A DNA stretch of 64,000 nt from Lepidurus packardi (Eukaryota > Arthropoda > Branchiopoda > Notostraca > Triopsidae). This document shows positions 1 through 11,217 of the stretch, piece by piece. Position numbers and translations under genes: made by a program. The stretch spans positions 1-64,000 of the forward strand of contig JAKZAN010000210.1 in the NCBI GenBank assembly GCA_023053545.1, given 5' to 3'. Position 1 is the first letter of the stretch; each line of letters opens with the position of its first letter. The notes beneath the pieces were generated by a model, which made no database searches, was not told where the DNA came from, and saw only the letters and a program-made list of their open reading frames with translations.

Positions 1-195
1 CCCCAACCCAACCCCCAACCCCAACCCCAACCCCAACCCCAACCCCAACCCCAACCCCAACCCCAACCCCAACCCCAACCCCCAACCCCAACCCCAACCC
101 CAACCCCAACCCCAACCCCAACCCCAACCCCAACCCCAACCAACCCCAACCCCAACCCAACCCCAACCCCAACCCCAACCCCAACCCCAACCCCC
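1..195. repeat. Left telomere, (CCCCAA)n
   Basis: About 32 tandem CCCCAA units, C-rich strand on the + strand, starting at base 1. This is how a left chromosome end reads. C4A2 is the telomere of oligohymenophorean ciliates. A few units deviate: CCCCCAA, CCCAA, and a CCAACCAA stretch near 137-160. These could be real variants or read errors. The array stops sharply at 195 and unique sequence follows. Confidence 0.97.
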
Positions 196-523
196 AGTAC
201 ACCGACAGTATGGTAGTAGTGTAGGAAAAAAACAAGAAGATGGTAAATAATGTATCAACAATCTTGAAAATAACTAGCCTTTAAAGAGAAGGAATAAATC
301 GCAAGGAATTAGTTTCTATATTATTATTTTCTGCATTTTAAAATTAACTGCTCAACAACCAGAAATAGAGCCTAAATATCGTCGCACCCTCCCAAAATTA
401 CAACTAACGCCCAATCCAACCCTATTACTCCATTATAACCACCTACCACTCCCTCCCCTAAAGGCTCTAGCCACTCACCTACACAGTCTTTCTCCCTAAC
501 AATAACAACCTACTCCTCCCACT
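196..523. other. Subtelomeric spacer
   Basis: About 330 bp of mostly AT-rich unique sequence between the telomere and the first possible ORF. I see no repeats and no recognisable RNA gene. The part from about 370 to 500 is pyrimidine-rich and may be the 5' flank of the next ORF. Confidence 0.6.
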
Positions 524-776
524 ATGAACTCACTCGAAGACACAGAAATTGAGTTTGTCTCAAAACGCGATCACCGCGGACAAAGAAAACACTTGGGAAC
601 CTGGCTCGAAACCAAAGAACTGTCGATCCTTACAGAAGAGTCAGGAGTTTCAACATCGCGTATAGAAGGCTAAGACACGAAGATGGTCGAGTAGGGCGTC
701 GAAGCGGTACGCCGTGCCCGTGCAGGAAGCTGGCAGCCCCAAAAGATTGGTAAAAAATTTAAGCTACTAAGATTGA
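524..776 (+). CDS. Small hypothetical protein (about 76 aa), tentative
   Basis: Starts at ATG 524. The frame reads as a charged soluble protein with two in-frame TAR codons. A plausible 22-nt intron (750-771, GT..AG) puts TGA at 774-776; without it the frame runs on into the 5' flank of the next gene. The product starts MNSLEDTEIEF and ends near RRARAGSWQPQ. No domain is recognised. It is the most telomere-proximal ORF and could be a fragment. The chance that it is a real gene is moderate at best. Confidence 0.35.
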
Positions 777-941
777 ATTTGATGAGACAAAGGTTCTTCT
801 TTTGTTGTATCTAAGTTAGTATGATTAGTCGTATATCCGGTCATTGCTAATCAATTGTATATCTTTTTTACCGTTTTTTGCTTTTCTCTCCAACTAACGC
901 AACTCATTTTCATCATTTTAACTTGGGAATAGTCTGTGAGC

Positions 942-1758
942 ATGAGTCCAGTAGAATGCGCAGGAGAAGTGGTGCTATACACTCTGAAGAAATCGAGGGA
1001 CTTTGTGAAGGTATCCTTACATCTTTACTATAACTTTGAATTCAGTTATCGGAACTCGCTGAAAATAGCATTGGCATTTTCTACGACCAAGACACGAAAC
1101 AACAAAGCCAAAAGCGAAAGATCCCTGAAGCATTGGCAAGCAGTGTGGATAAGGAATACAAACCCCAGAGCCATATTTCGACGCCTCACCCAATACGCGC
1201 TTTTAGCTTCAAAAATTTCGATTTTAATCGATCCAACCAGGTCGTGGTCGAAGAACTCAAATGCGAGGACAAAAAGATCGAAACAGAAGATATCATGATA
1301 ATCGTACCCGATGGCCTCTAAGTCGAGGAAATAGTTCGTGATGAGTTCAACCATGAAAACAATGACTAGAACCTGCAAGAGACCGAAAATAACCAGCACA
1401 AGAAAAATGTTGAGTTGGTAATCGGTAACATCGATGCCGGCCCGGCCTGCGAGGTGGTCTTTAGAGTTTGGCTGAACTACGCCCCAGAGTTAGTGTTGTT
1501 CGAAGGTAAAAAACAAAACACCATCAAGACATGTGAGTCACCAAGGCTATAGGTTTATATAAATCCATCAGCAAATACATCCAACTGGTCGACGAAACCA
1601 GACCCCAGGGCCAAATCTAAACACTCATCCAAGGATTCAGACGGGGAAAAGACTTCCAACTGGAAAAGGTACGCATGATCGAACTGGCCGATGTGCTAAG
1701 AAACTACAAAGAGTCAAGAGTTAGTTTGTCCAGGAATCCGAGAAAAGAACAGCTCTGA
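942..1758 (+). CDS. Hypothetical protein, about 253 aa, two introns
   Basis: Starts at ATG 942 and ends at TGA 1756-1758. Two introns make the frame continuous: 1011-1045 (35 nt) and 1533-1552 (20 nt, gtgagt...ctatag), the shortest in the window. Exon lengths sum to 254 codons. The N-terminal third is basic and Ser/Gln-rich. The middle is acidic with several in-frame TAR codons. The last 110 residues (from ELVIGNIDAGP) look like a folded alpha/beta or beta domain followed by helices. I do not recognise the family. Coding is supported by codon pattern and by the clean splice joins. Confidence 0.6.
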
Positions 1759-1884
1759 GCATGATCATATTTTTTACTTCTCAATCTATATACGAATCTA
1801 ATATTTAGACCTTAGCAAGGTTTTGGTAGTGATCGCAGTAAATACCCTATATATTATGAGAAAGTGAGTCTGTGCCTTTGTGTT

Positions 1885-2676
1885 TCAAGTATTGAGTTGC
1901 TCGAGTAGAGTCTACTCTGGGTCTTTTCGCTGGAACTCTGGCACCATCCTGTAGTAGAACCAGTATGTGTTCAATGCCGACGCAGTATACATGACTGCTT
2001 TTAGAGCCTAGATAAGGACCTGTTCGCTGAGGCTACGGCCGATCCAGAACAGACAGCACTATTTGACATTGTTGGTCCAGAGATAAGCCACGAAATTGAA
2101 ACCCACCATAATGCTTAGGAATAAGATATCAGGCAATATCTTGCGGTTCATTATCTACTCTTTCCACGAGTGATCCAGTTGGTCCTATGCTTAGATAATC
2201 CGTCTACCAGCCAGGTAGGCAAAACAAGAGCACCCTAGCCACAAGAGAGGCAACACCGAGAACTCGAGAAATTTGCAATTCCAACCGCCTAGTAGCTCTC
2301 CCAATACCCCATCGAAAGGAATCCCTAGTCCAGGGACAGGATCACCGATTCCATAGTGCCAAACTCGAGAAACATAGCATTTCAAGGCAATCCACATGGA
2401 GACATAGGCTATCCCAATGAGATAGAACTTGAGTTCATGACCACTGCCAGTGACTCGGGAGTATGAGCAGATAACTATAAGAATCGAGACTTGAACACCA
2501 AGGAGTATATTATAGGAGAGCTGCATAGGCCAGCCGCCTGCGAGTACTGAGATAAGCATGAGATGGGAAGTGGTAAGGAGAATATGGTCAGCCTTATCGA
2601 GTATATTAGAAGTGCGATGGAGCTGCAGATGGTAGTAGAGACCATAGAGTAGCCCGAGTGCCAAGTATCTGTACAT
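1885..2676 (-). CDS. Polytopic membrane protein of unknown function
   Basis: An uninterrupted 263-residue reading frame under TAR=Glu, with start ATG at 2676 and TGA at 1885-1887. About six hydrophobic segments can be seen: near residues 1-18, 30-50, 55-75, 80-105, 140-160 and 180-200. The C-terminal tail is soluble and acidic (PEETLLEQLNT). There is no signal peptide apart from the first TM segment. Five TAR codons lie in the last third, so a standard-code ORF search truncates it at 2191. It is probably a small endomembrane protein; the family was not identified. Confidence 0.65.
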
Positions 2677-2898
2677 GGTGGGGATTATTAGTGTTGGGGT
2701 GTTGAGGTTTGTTGGCTATTATTCCTTTAGTGCTCAGTTTTATATTATTTGAGTTTCCTGGGTCATTGGGGGAGTGCTAACAAAATATTAGTTAATAAGA
2801 TTATTGAATTTTAAGACTGCAAACATTTCCCAATTCTCTCTGGTGAAATAACACTCAAACTAAATACCTCAGTTCCGATCGCTGCAAAGGAAATATGG

Positions 2899-3483
2899 AT
2901 GATCCTATTCAGATGCTCAGACAATGGTTTGTAGATCTCCCCCAACTATACACGCATATACTTTATCGCCTCCTCACTCCTCGCTATCCTCGCATCAACC
3001 CATCATCTTTAGGCTTCAAACCATTACTTTGTCTATGAAATCGCTGTCCAAAACCATGAGTACTGGCGCTTCATCACTTCCTTCTTGTTCTTCAATGAGC
3101 TGACACTCGGTCTCATTCTGTCTCTCTACTTTGCCCAGAAGGTTCTCGCATCGCATTAACGACATCTGAACGGGAAAATCTTTTTTAAAACTATTTTTGC
3201 GCTGTGGCTAATTGTGCTGCTCTTTGACGGCATCTATCTTGGCTACTGGATCTTGTCAGAACCCTTTCTAGTGATTTTGTTCAGCGTGTCGAGCAGACAG
3301 CACGCTCAAACCAATATCAGCGTGATGGGTTTAACGATCGGAAGCGAAGAGTTGCCATGGGTTTATGTGGGATTCCGATGCCTGCTGGGCCAACCCTTTA
3401 AAGCCTTATTCCCACCTCTGTTGCTGGGCTACCTCTACTGCTACATAGCTGACAAACTGCCTGCCCGCTATCTAAAACAGTGA
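2899..3483 (+). CDS. Derlin-like ER membrane protein
   Basis: 194 residues from ATG 2899 to TGA 3481-3483. Several hydrophobic segments are spaced as in Der1/Derlin proteins. The conserved Derlin core W-R-F-I-T-S-F-L-F-F is present near residue 60 (family consensus WRLxTNFLFF). The tail LPWVYVGFRCLLG also fits the last TM of Derlins. Derlins are rhomboid pseudoproteases that help extract misfolded proteins from the ER. An ATG 4 bp upstream (2895) is in another frame that ends at TGA by about 3040, so 2899 is the better start. The N-terminus is shorter than usual, and an unseen upstream exon cannot be excluded. Confidence 0.65.
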
Positions 3484-3543
3484 TATCTACTCATCCTTTG
3501 TTTAATCGATAACCAATTTATTTTAACAAATTATCAAAACATA

Positions 3544-6451
3544 TCACACAAATTCTCTGTAAGAGGCATCAGCCTTAAGCAGTTCCTTTATGTTTAGATC
3601 GTCGAAGTACTTCACGATCGACACTTCTTCGTTCAGTCCTTTTCTCCTGCGGGTCTTGATCATGAACTAACGGGGCAGTTCGAAGGGCTGGTGGGACTCT
3701 AATGGCCTTAAAGTGATCTTCTTGTCTAACGGGTCTCCTAACAGCATGTTCCAGTGGTCGAAGATAGATAGACAGAATGCCTGTCCCACTGTATGAACGC
3801 GGAGGTCAGTTTCGAATCCGAATGAATCGATGGCAGGAATCGTTGCTTTTACAGTATACAAAGGTGATCCTGCTTTGGCGGACTCATGAGTGATGTTTCC
3901 TCTGCGCTTGGCAACAAGTGCATACACAGCCTGGAGACTTTCCTGTGTGCATTGAATCTCGGTGTATAAGATGGGCTCCATCAAGCGAGGGGGTGGCGGT
4001 AAGAAAGGCTGAATAGAAGGCTCTTCTGGCAGTTGGGATCAACTGACCAGGAGTAAGTTCTTGTTGAAGAGAACTCAGTTCTGCATCAATAATTCTGAAC
4101 TTAACATTACGCATAGGCTCATCGCAAAGAGGACCCTCTCTGGTGCTCCACCTGAATCCCTGGACCAAGCTGCCTTTTACTCTAGATAAAAGGGTCTGAT
4201 TAGTGTTTGTGGGATAACTATCGTTGATGAGGATGTTAGGACCCTGATTTTCAGGTCCAAAGGCCCAGACGTTGTTGGAGGCCAAAATATCCCAGTCAAA
4301 CTTAGTCTCCAAAACCTCACTAAGTTGACCAGTGTTTTCAAATGTAATGAATTCTTTCTCAATGGTGTCAGCTAGACCTTTTTCCAGAGGACTAGCGAGA
4401 CAAGTGATTCTATTCTTCTTGTTGGGTGTATCTGCGTAACATTTGACACCTGAGGTCTCTACTACTGTCTCACAGAAGATGACTGATGGATCTGAAATCT
4501 TGACTTCCACATCGGAGTAGACTTCTCTGACATCATGAAGAATGGAGTCCATCTCGAGTTATCCAGTAGTCATAATGATGTGCTCTCCTGACTCTTCCAC
4601 TTTGGTGCTCATCAACGGATAGGACTTGGAAGACTTCCTTATGGCTTCCAGCATTTTGGGCAGATCGTTAGGCACTAAAGGTTCGATAGCCAGTTTGACG
4701 ACAGGCGTAGTCCAGAACTTCATAGGTCGCATGATTTAAACAGGCTTTTGTTGACTGCTAACAATGGTTGCTGTCTTCATCACAGCGTGGTCAATTCCTT
4801 CAATGAATACATGATTTCCAGCATATACTTTTTTAACTGGCTCGTAATGTCTTCCCTGAGAAATGTAAAGTTTTCCGATAGGAAGAGTCATGACATCTTC
4901 TTCTTCTTCAGTGTTATAGTTCTCCCCCATGATTCGCACCTGGTCTCCTTAGGAAAGTGTTCCGCTGATCACTCTTCCGAACACGTAGAAGCTCTTGCAA
5001 TCGATCTTGTGGTAACTCTTCACAATATTTACTAATAAAGGCCCACTCGCTTCGCACTTGGAAACTTTGTTATAGAACTCGTCATGAGTACCCGTGAAAT
5101 TCATCGCCATCAAATTAGGAGTGGAAGTGTCCGGGGAGGGTAGCCATTTAGTTAATGAGGAAATCAGTGGAGCGGTGCTTTGCATGTACCTCTGGAAGAT
5201 CAGCTTAATGAGGGGTTTGATATTGAGTCTGTACTCTTCGGTTCTGAGGTAGACACCGATCTGTGCCAGGAAGGGTTAGAGATCAGGCTTGTCTTTTCCG
5301 ACAGAGTGTGCGAATATCTTATAGATAGGCTAGAGCACAAACTCAACGAATGTTCTTTTGCGAGCCTATTTAGTGGGTTTACGGACGAACTTTCGTGACT
5401 CGGGATTGAAGTAGTAGTCGCCCCAAAACACTTTGGTCAGCATGTTCTGGTCTGCAGACTTCCACTTGTTACTATACATCTTCGCGAAGGAATCCAGATT
5501 GAACAGGAATGAGTACTCCGCAGAACCGAACACGACGTTGCCCAGCAGAGGTGAAACCAACCACTCTTCAGCATTCAGGCCGAACTGTCCGCACGCTGTC
5601 TGAAGCAGTCCGTTGATTTCTTCAAGTGTATGCTTGATCTTGAGGTACGCGTCTTCAGGAGGTATTTTGAGTTCCAAAATGAGTCGGTCAATCTTGTTGA
5701 TGAACACTACAATTTTTAGTTTCTATCTAATAGCAAGGTGGATAACTCTTTCTGTCATCATCATGACTCCTTCGATCGCATCCACCACGAGCAAAACACC
5801 GTCGCAAACTCGCAAAGCTGAAGACAGTTCCCCTGTAAAACTTGGGTGTCCAGGGGAGTCCACAAAGTTCATCAAAAAGTGTTTGCCTTTCAGGTCCTGT
5901 AAAACCATGGTTGCAGGGTGACTCTTAATCGATAATTTGCGATCTTGTTCTTCAACTCTACTATCAAGCCACCTGTAATTTTTCTCAAGGTCCCACTTAT
6001 AACCCTGGTAGGCATTTTGAATTAGCATGTCCATGAGTAGGGTTTTGCCATGGTGAAGATGCCCAGCAACGCAGATATTTCTAATAGATTTAGGATGCTG
6101 CAAGAGGGAATGGTAGAATTCAGGGGCACAAGCAGAGGTCAGAGGATGCACGAAATTGAACTTTTTGAGAACAGTGGTCTGGATGATGGGAGTTTCCAGG
6201 GTCTGGGCGTCTTCCTGCTCAATCAAGGTTTCAGCCTCAGGGTACACTTCCTCGTGGGTGGCATAGTACTTTTTGTCTTAATGGAGAACGATGCGATGCT
6301 AGTTGGCTATGAGGGGAGCCATTAGTTATTGTTCGTCCCTTTGGTCTGGTTGTTCGCTGTCGGAGTCACGGACACGCTGTCTCGGGGACTAATCGGAGTC
6401 AATTTCTTCGGGGCCGATGTAGTTGCCAAACTCATCATAAAACTCGTCCAT
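3544..6451 (-). CDS. SNU114: U5 snRNP GTPase Snu114/EFTUD2 (one apparent 1-nt insertion)
   Basis: An EF-2-like GTPase that controls Prp8/Brr2 during spliceosome activation. Start ATG is at 6451 ([16 protein letters not shown], the family N-terminus); stop TGA is at 3544-3546. About 968 residues, against about 970 in other eukaryotes. Motifs: G1 AGHLHHGKT near residue 126, G3 VDSPGH, G4 [37 protein letters not shown] and the C-terminal [11 protein letters not shown]. In-frame TAR codons sit at invariant Glu positions (3667-3669, 5330-5332, 6278-6280). The gene has no intron. In the stretch encoding ATPRLMEP, a C5 run (G5 on the + strand, about 3989-3993) carries one base too many, and the frame shifts there. 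The total length is 3n+1, which matches exactly one extra base. Confidence 0.95.
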
Positions 6452-6813
6452 GATAGTGAAGGTGTATTGGGGTGTTATATGGATATCTTTATATCTATTA
6501 TAAAAAATGAACAATGAAAGGGGAGGAGATAAGGAAGCAAATATGTAATTTTGAAGGATCCACTGTTCCAAGGAAAGAGTAGTTTTGAATAGTGTTATTT
6601 TGAACAGTATCTAGTGTTGTGTTGACTCTGTTTTTAAATGATATTGGGTCAATAAAATGTTTTATTCGCCAAAGAAGGGGTTGGTGATTTTTGGATTTTT
6701 CTCTCCTCTCCTCTCCTGAAGCATCACTTTCCTTTTGTATTATTGTTTGCACCAATAATAGTGCATATAATCTTTTATATCTCCATTATAAACAACAACA
6801 AAACAACAACACC
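6452..6813. other. Divergent intergenic region (Snu114 / Alba-like)
   Basis: About 360 bp between two divergently transcribed genes. It is AT-rich with a T-rich tract around 6690-6720. It should hold both 5' flanks. I see no ORF or RNA gene in it. Confidence 0.6.
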
Positions 6814-7455
6814 ATGTCCACACGTGCCAAGTACACTCGAGTCGAGACCAAGTCTGAAAACGAAAACAAGGCTGACACCGATATCATCCTCAAGAGGTCA
6901 GACCGTTATGGCAAGTATGTCGGTCGCGCACTCACCCTCTTCTTCGACGAGAAAAAAACTTTCGTCACTCTCCGTGCTGCCGAAAAGGTCATCGAAAGAG
7001 CCATCTGGGCCGCTGAAGTCCTCAAGCGCAAGGTTGCTGGACTCCACCAGATTACTCGCCTCACTGAGCAGAAGATCGTTGATGTCTTCCAGCCAAAGGA
7101 GGAAGGCCTGCTCGAAGTTAAACTCGAAAGGTTCCTTACCGTCATCGAAATCACCCTCACCAAGGAGCCTACTGCTGCCCAAAAGACTGAACCCGGCTAT
7201 CAAGTTCCTCTTAAGGATCTCAACGAGAAGGAGATCTTGACACCCGAAAAATGGGAAATTGAAAAGAAGGAGCGTGCTGAAAGACCTGAGAGACCCCGCG
7301 AAGAGGGCACCAGCAGACCCCGCAGAGAAGGTGGTGAGCGTCGCGAGAATGGCGAGCGAAGAGAAGGTGGCGAGCGTCGCGAGAACGGCGAGCGTCGCGA
7401 GAACGGCGAGCGCAGAGAGGGTGGTGAGCGCAGACGTGGGACTGGAAGAAACTGA
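6814..7455 (+). CDS. Alba-like nucleic-acid-binding protein with GERRE repeats
   Basis: 213 residues from ATG 6814 to TGA 7453-7455, no intron. Residues about 20-115 look like an Alba domain of the Rpp20/Rpp25/Mdp2 type: strand-helix-strand with GKYVGRALTLF, RAAEKVIERAIWAAEVLKR and a following beta hairpin. Residues 155-213 are low complexity, built from repeated GERREN and GERREGG units (about 7334-7440). Such an Arg/Gly-rich tail is typical of RNA-binding Alba proteins, for example in kinetoplastids and apicomplexans. The likely role is RNA binding and translation control, or a subunit of RNase P/MRP type. The tail DNA is an imperfect tandem repeat and may vary in copy number. Confidence 0.75.
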   Translation: MSTRAKYTRVETKSENENKADTDIILKRSDRYGKYVGRALTLFFDEKKTFVTLRAAEKVIERAIWAAEVLKRKVAGLHQITRLTEQKIVDVFQPKEEGLLEVKLERFLTVIEITLTKEPTAAQKTEPGYQVPLKDLNEKEILTPEKWEIEKKERAERPERPREEGTSRPRREGGERRENGERREGGERRENGERRENGERREGGERRRGTGRN

Positions 7456-7818
7456 GACTGGAAGGAGACTGGGTGACTTATTCAGAGTGAGCTGGCGACA
7501 GCAGCATCTGAGATCCGCAGTCAAAGATGAGTGATTCTCCTCTATAAACATTTAACCAGATCGACAAAGAGGAAGACGCTCCAGAACAGTATGCATTTCT
7601 TTTGGTTTTCGGGACTAAGGCATAGCTATCCAGTCAAAAAATAGTTTCTTATTGTCTTCAGTAATAGTAAAACATAATAGCCTGCCCATTGTCACGTGAA
7701 ATCGGTAGATTCTCGCATTCTAGAAATGCACGCTCCGATTCTCAATGGCATCCCTCCATACATATAGTCCACCATATTTAATTATTCCCATACTACTATC
7801 CCTAAATTGATCCTATAT
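7456..7818. other. Intergenic region
   Basis: About 360 bp of 3' flank of the Alba-like gene and 5' flank of the Hikeshi gene. I see nothing recognisable in it. Confidence 0.5.
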
Positions 7819-8397
7819 ATGAACCCTCAAGTGCCTTTTGCTGTCATCATCCCAGGAAAACCTCCCATCACTGATTTCCAGTTCAGCAATAGTCTCTTCC
7901 ATATCGACCTCCCCGCAGCCTCTCAGATACAATACATAACAATTAGCCTCACTGCCCCTATTCCTTAAGATATGGCTCTATCGGTCCATTACACCATCCC
8001 TCCCTATACTGCTATGGTTTACATGGGTGCTATTTCCAATGGCAAGCCCTCAGACACCTTCTCCACCGGTTGGGGCATCAACACAGAAATCCTGGACTTC
8101 GAAACCGCCAACCCGTCTACGTGTTTGAAGCTATGCGTGAGGGCTGATCCGCTGAGCAGTTTAGTGGACATCGAGAAAAACCTGAGTGAAGACAGACGCA
8201 AGACGTATGCTCGATGTGTGGCACAGAACCTGTACAATTTCATGGGGAGTTACAACAGCGACTACGACAAAATCAATCAACAGAATTGGTCTAACTACAT
8301 GGTTGTGCCACAGGACTTCCTGGAGAAATGGCTGAAGAAGTTCTAGGAGAAGTTTCGAAGAGACCCCAACTTCATTTTCAAGACCACAAGCCAATGA
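7819..8397 (+). CDS. Hikeshi / OPI10 family protein
   Basis: 192 residues from ATG 7819 to TGA 8395-8397, no intron. Hikeshi imports Hsp70 into the nucleus under heat stress; human Hikeshi is 197 aa. Family features visible: the opening V-I-I-P-G-K with a FHIDLP strand, LTAPIPE(TAA)DMALSVHY (family PIPEGMGGSVYFS), MGAISNGKPSDTF (family GFVTNGKPSAIF), and the C-terminal VVPQDFLEKWLKKFEEKFRRDPNF (family V..V..WY..F.R+...NP.F). The TAA in PIPE falls at a Glu of the family. The identification is strong; its function in ciliates is untested. Confidence 0.88.
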
Positions 8398-8714
8398 GAC
8401 AATCCGATATCGCAATTCAATCTAGGAAAATGTATGTGTTTAGCTATGTTTTAGTGTTTATTTCCATGTAGGTAGTAGTCCACTGCTGTGCTTACCTTTG
8501 TTAGAGATAACCGATAATGCAATAGTATCCAATAATATTAGTGAATGGGGGAGTGGGCGTATTAGCTTTGGAGCAACTACCAACTATTGAATTCATCGTC
8601 TACGTCTCCTTTAATGAATCGGGGCATTTACTAATAATATTTATTGATCTATCCCAAACACATATAATAATATAACAACCATCACCCGACTACTACTCCG
8701 TCCCACAAATACCC
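8398..8714. other. Intergenic region
   Basis: About 320 bp of AT-rich sequence with short homopolymers. I see no ORF and no RNA gene. Confidence 0.5.
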
Positions 8715-11069
8715 ATGGCACTGTAATACCCTCTCCCCTCATCTCATACTTTGTAGATTACGCCCCAAGTCCGCCAAACCAGGTGTCAAAATGGTCGAGC
8801 CTGACGACTCCATGTCGGAATATGAGATCGTCCGTGAGAAAACTGAGGGCACCCGAAACAAACAGCAACGAATGCTTTCAGCTACCCACCAGAACAACAA
8901 CAGAAAAATTAGACCTATTGAGCTCACCACCAGCGAGTTCGCGCGCATCATGCCAAAGCATATCTACCAAGACAAGGAGCGTCTCTACGGCGAGGCCCTC
9001 CAACTGAAGCAGAACATGCATGGTGTACTCGACTAAAATACCAAGCTGAAGACTAAAATCGCCATCCTCGAAAAAGAGAATGAGAAGCTGCTCGTCCGCA
9101 AAGAAGCATCCAACACGGGGTACTAAGGAATCGGCAACAAAATGCGTATGTACTCCACCAACAGCGGAGGCCAATCAGGCGAGGTAATTCCTTATTATGT
9201 AAAGATATCTTATAGAACTCAATGGTAGCTGGACTCAAGAAGATGCTGCGGGAGGCTCGTGACGAAGTAGCCTACCTGAGGGAGGAGGGCCAGAAGCTTA
9301 AGAAGGCCGTCAAATACACCAAAATAAGTGAGCTCGAAGTCGAAAACAGTAATCTATTGTCGGAGCTGTCTCGTCTGCAGAAGATGGTGGATGAGCTGAT
9401 CCAGACCCAGAACGAGCACGTTGACTACCAAACCCAAATTGAAGAACTAGAGTCTTTCCTGAAAGCCAAAATCGAGGAGAACGAAAACTTGATAAACACC
9501 AACAAAAGGATATCTAACGAAATCGATAACCTTGAGGAAATCCTGAAGTCTACCCAGGCCAAGGCAGCAGAAAAAGAAAAGAAGCTTTTCAAAGACCTCG
9601 ACCTCGCCAGAAGAAGACTGGCCGACTCCCAGAAAGAACTAGATTACCTGAAGGGTGAGCTGCTCAAGCAGCGCGAACAGAAGCAGCAGTCAGCCATGAA
9701 GAATTCCACCAATAATAACAGCAGCAAGAATTCGAGCATCGCTGGGGTCAAGGCAAAGTCTGCAACCCCTATCCCTTCCAACAATGAGGAGACTGCTAAA
9801 CTGATGAAGCAGATTGAAGACCTCAGGAAGCAGAACCAATAATTAGCCGATAAAATCAAGCATCAACAGCAACAGCCCTCAGAACCTCGGGTACTCACAG
9901 CTGCTCATAGCAACATCGGTGAGGGTACTTCTCAGACCAAGAATACAGTCGTGTAGGTGAGACCCGTAGCCAACAATGACGTTGAAGCTATACCGGACCC
10001 TAATCAGGCTTATATAAAAACTGATAAATCTAATACACCCAAAAAGAATGGTAGTCCAGGCACAGCCCACCAAAAGACCAATAAGAGCGAAGATTATGGT
10101 GAAGATTTTGACAATGACCTGAGTCCGGAGCAGCAACGTGATGAAGTCGAGACCAAAGCCCAGAAAGCTGAGTAGATGAGCTATAAGGAAGATTTCGCAG
10201 ATGGTGAGGATGAGGAGATTTTGTTCCAGAAACAATAGCAACAACTGCTCTCCCACAATGATAGCCAGAAAAAGAAGAAGAAAATAGGTTCTGCCAAGAA
10301 GGGAAAGGCAGCAGCAGCAGCAGCAAAGAGCCCCATGGCTGAAATCAGTCAGTTGCTGACCTATCGCATGCGGGGGCAAAGGTATCCATTCGATGAGCTC
10401 AAACAGGACATCCTGGAGGCGGGAGAGCCAAGCTTCAAGGTGTTCGAGCTACAATCGATGCTTCAGAATTCCCCCTTCTTCCTGAACGAAGAGCAGACAA
10501 TCACCATTTTAAAGTACTTCATGGACGCTAAGAACAAGCCATTGGACCCCAAAGCCGTGCTGGATGTGGAAGTACTGATTGAGAAACTCAGAAAGGTTAT
10601 CAAAGATTTCAAGTTGCATGACGAAGAGGAAGAAGAGGATATGTATATCCGGATCGCTCAGATGGTGACAACATATGCTTCGGAGCTTGAAAGCGCCTTC
10701 GAGCAAAAGAAGAATGGAGAAGGAACCATTAGTCTGGCAGCCATTGAGAGCCTGTTCAGGCAACTTGAGTTAGGTGAAGACTATATAGAGCTCATCGTAA
10801 GCGAGTTGTCTCTGGCTTCTGAAGACATGGAACATATGAACTACTATGAGTTCTTCAAGCGATTCTACGTGGACGAGAATATGGAGGTGCGGGAAGTGGA
10901 CGAGTAATATTAGGATAACCAGAGCAACCCTCGGACGATCAACCGACATATGATCCAAGAGGAACAGGTTGAGGAGAGCGAGGAAGGATCGAGAAGGTCA
11001 AAGAAGAACATCACCGCGAAGTCTAACCCGTACAGCCAGCGCCATAGATAGGACAGCCAATAGATCTGA
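8715..11069 (+). CDS. Coiled-coil protein, probably basal body or axoneme
   Basis: 762 residues in three exons with introns 8723-8756 (34 nt) and 9184-9215 (32 nt). Starts at ATG 8715; a later ATG at 8791 is internal. Residues about 60-330 are strongly coiled-coil, opening with a conserved-looking block (PKHIYQDKERLYGEALQLKQN, LKTKIAILEKENEKL). A Ser/Asn-rich linker, a Lys/Ala run (KKGKAAAAAAK) and an acidic segment follow. The C-terminal 200 residues contain helix pairs resembling degenerate EF-hands, without a complete Ca-binding loop. It ends in a basic tail. Many centriole and axoneme proteins have this layout. No gene name can be given. Confidence 0.75.
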
Positions 11070-11217
11070 TGGTCGTATCTATTTTCTTTCTGAAGCTTCT
11101 CAGTTGTTGTTTTTCTCGCTGCCCTACGTATCCGCAGAGTTGATATAGATGCTATCGATATTTAGTCATAACAATCTTTAATGATAGCATAGTCATCCGG
11201 GTATAAATTCAACTTTG

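Noticed and set aside
137-175. Irregular units in the left telomere as a functional variant block
   Set aside because: Single-base differences in a homopolymer-rich repeat are most simply read errors, given the two homopolymer indels elsewhere.
5180-6325. Plus-strand ORFs opposite Snu114
   Set aside because: Shadow frames of a clearly conserved minus-strand gene.
3544-6451. TAR read as glutamine (Tetrahymena/Paramecium code)
   Set aside because: The diagnostic positions are Glu in homologues, repeatedly and in unrelated families; Gln fits none of the strongest ones.
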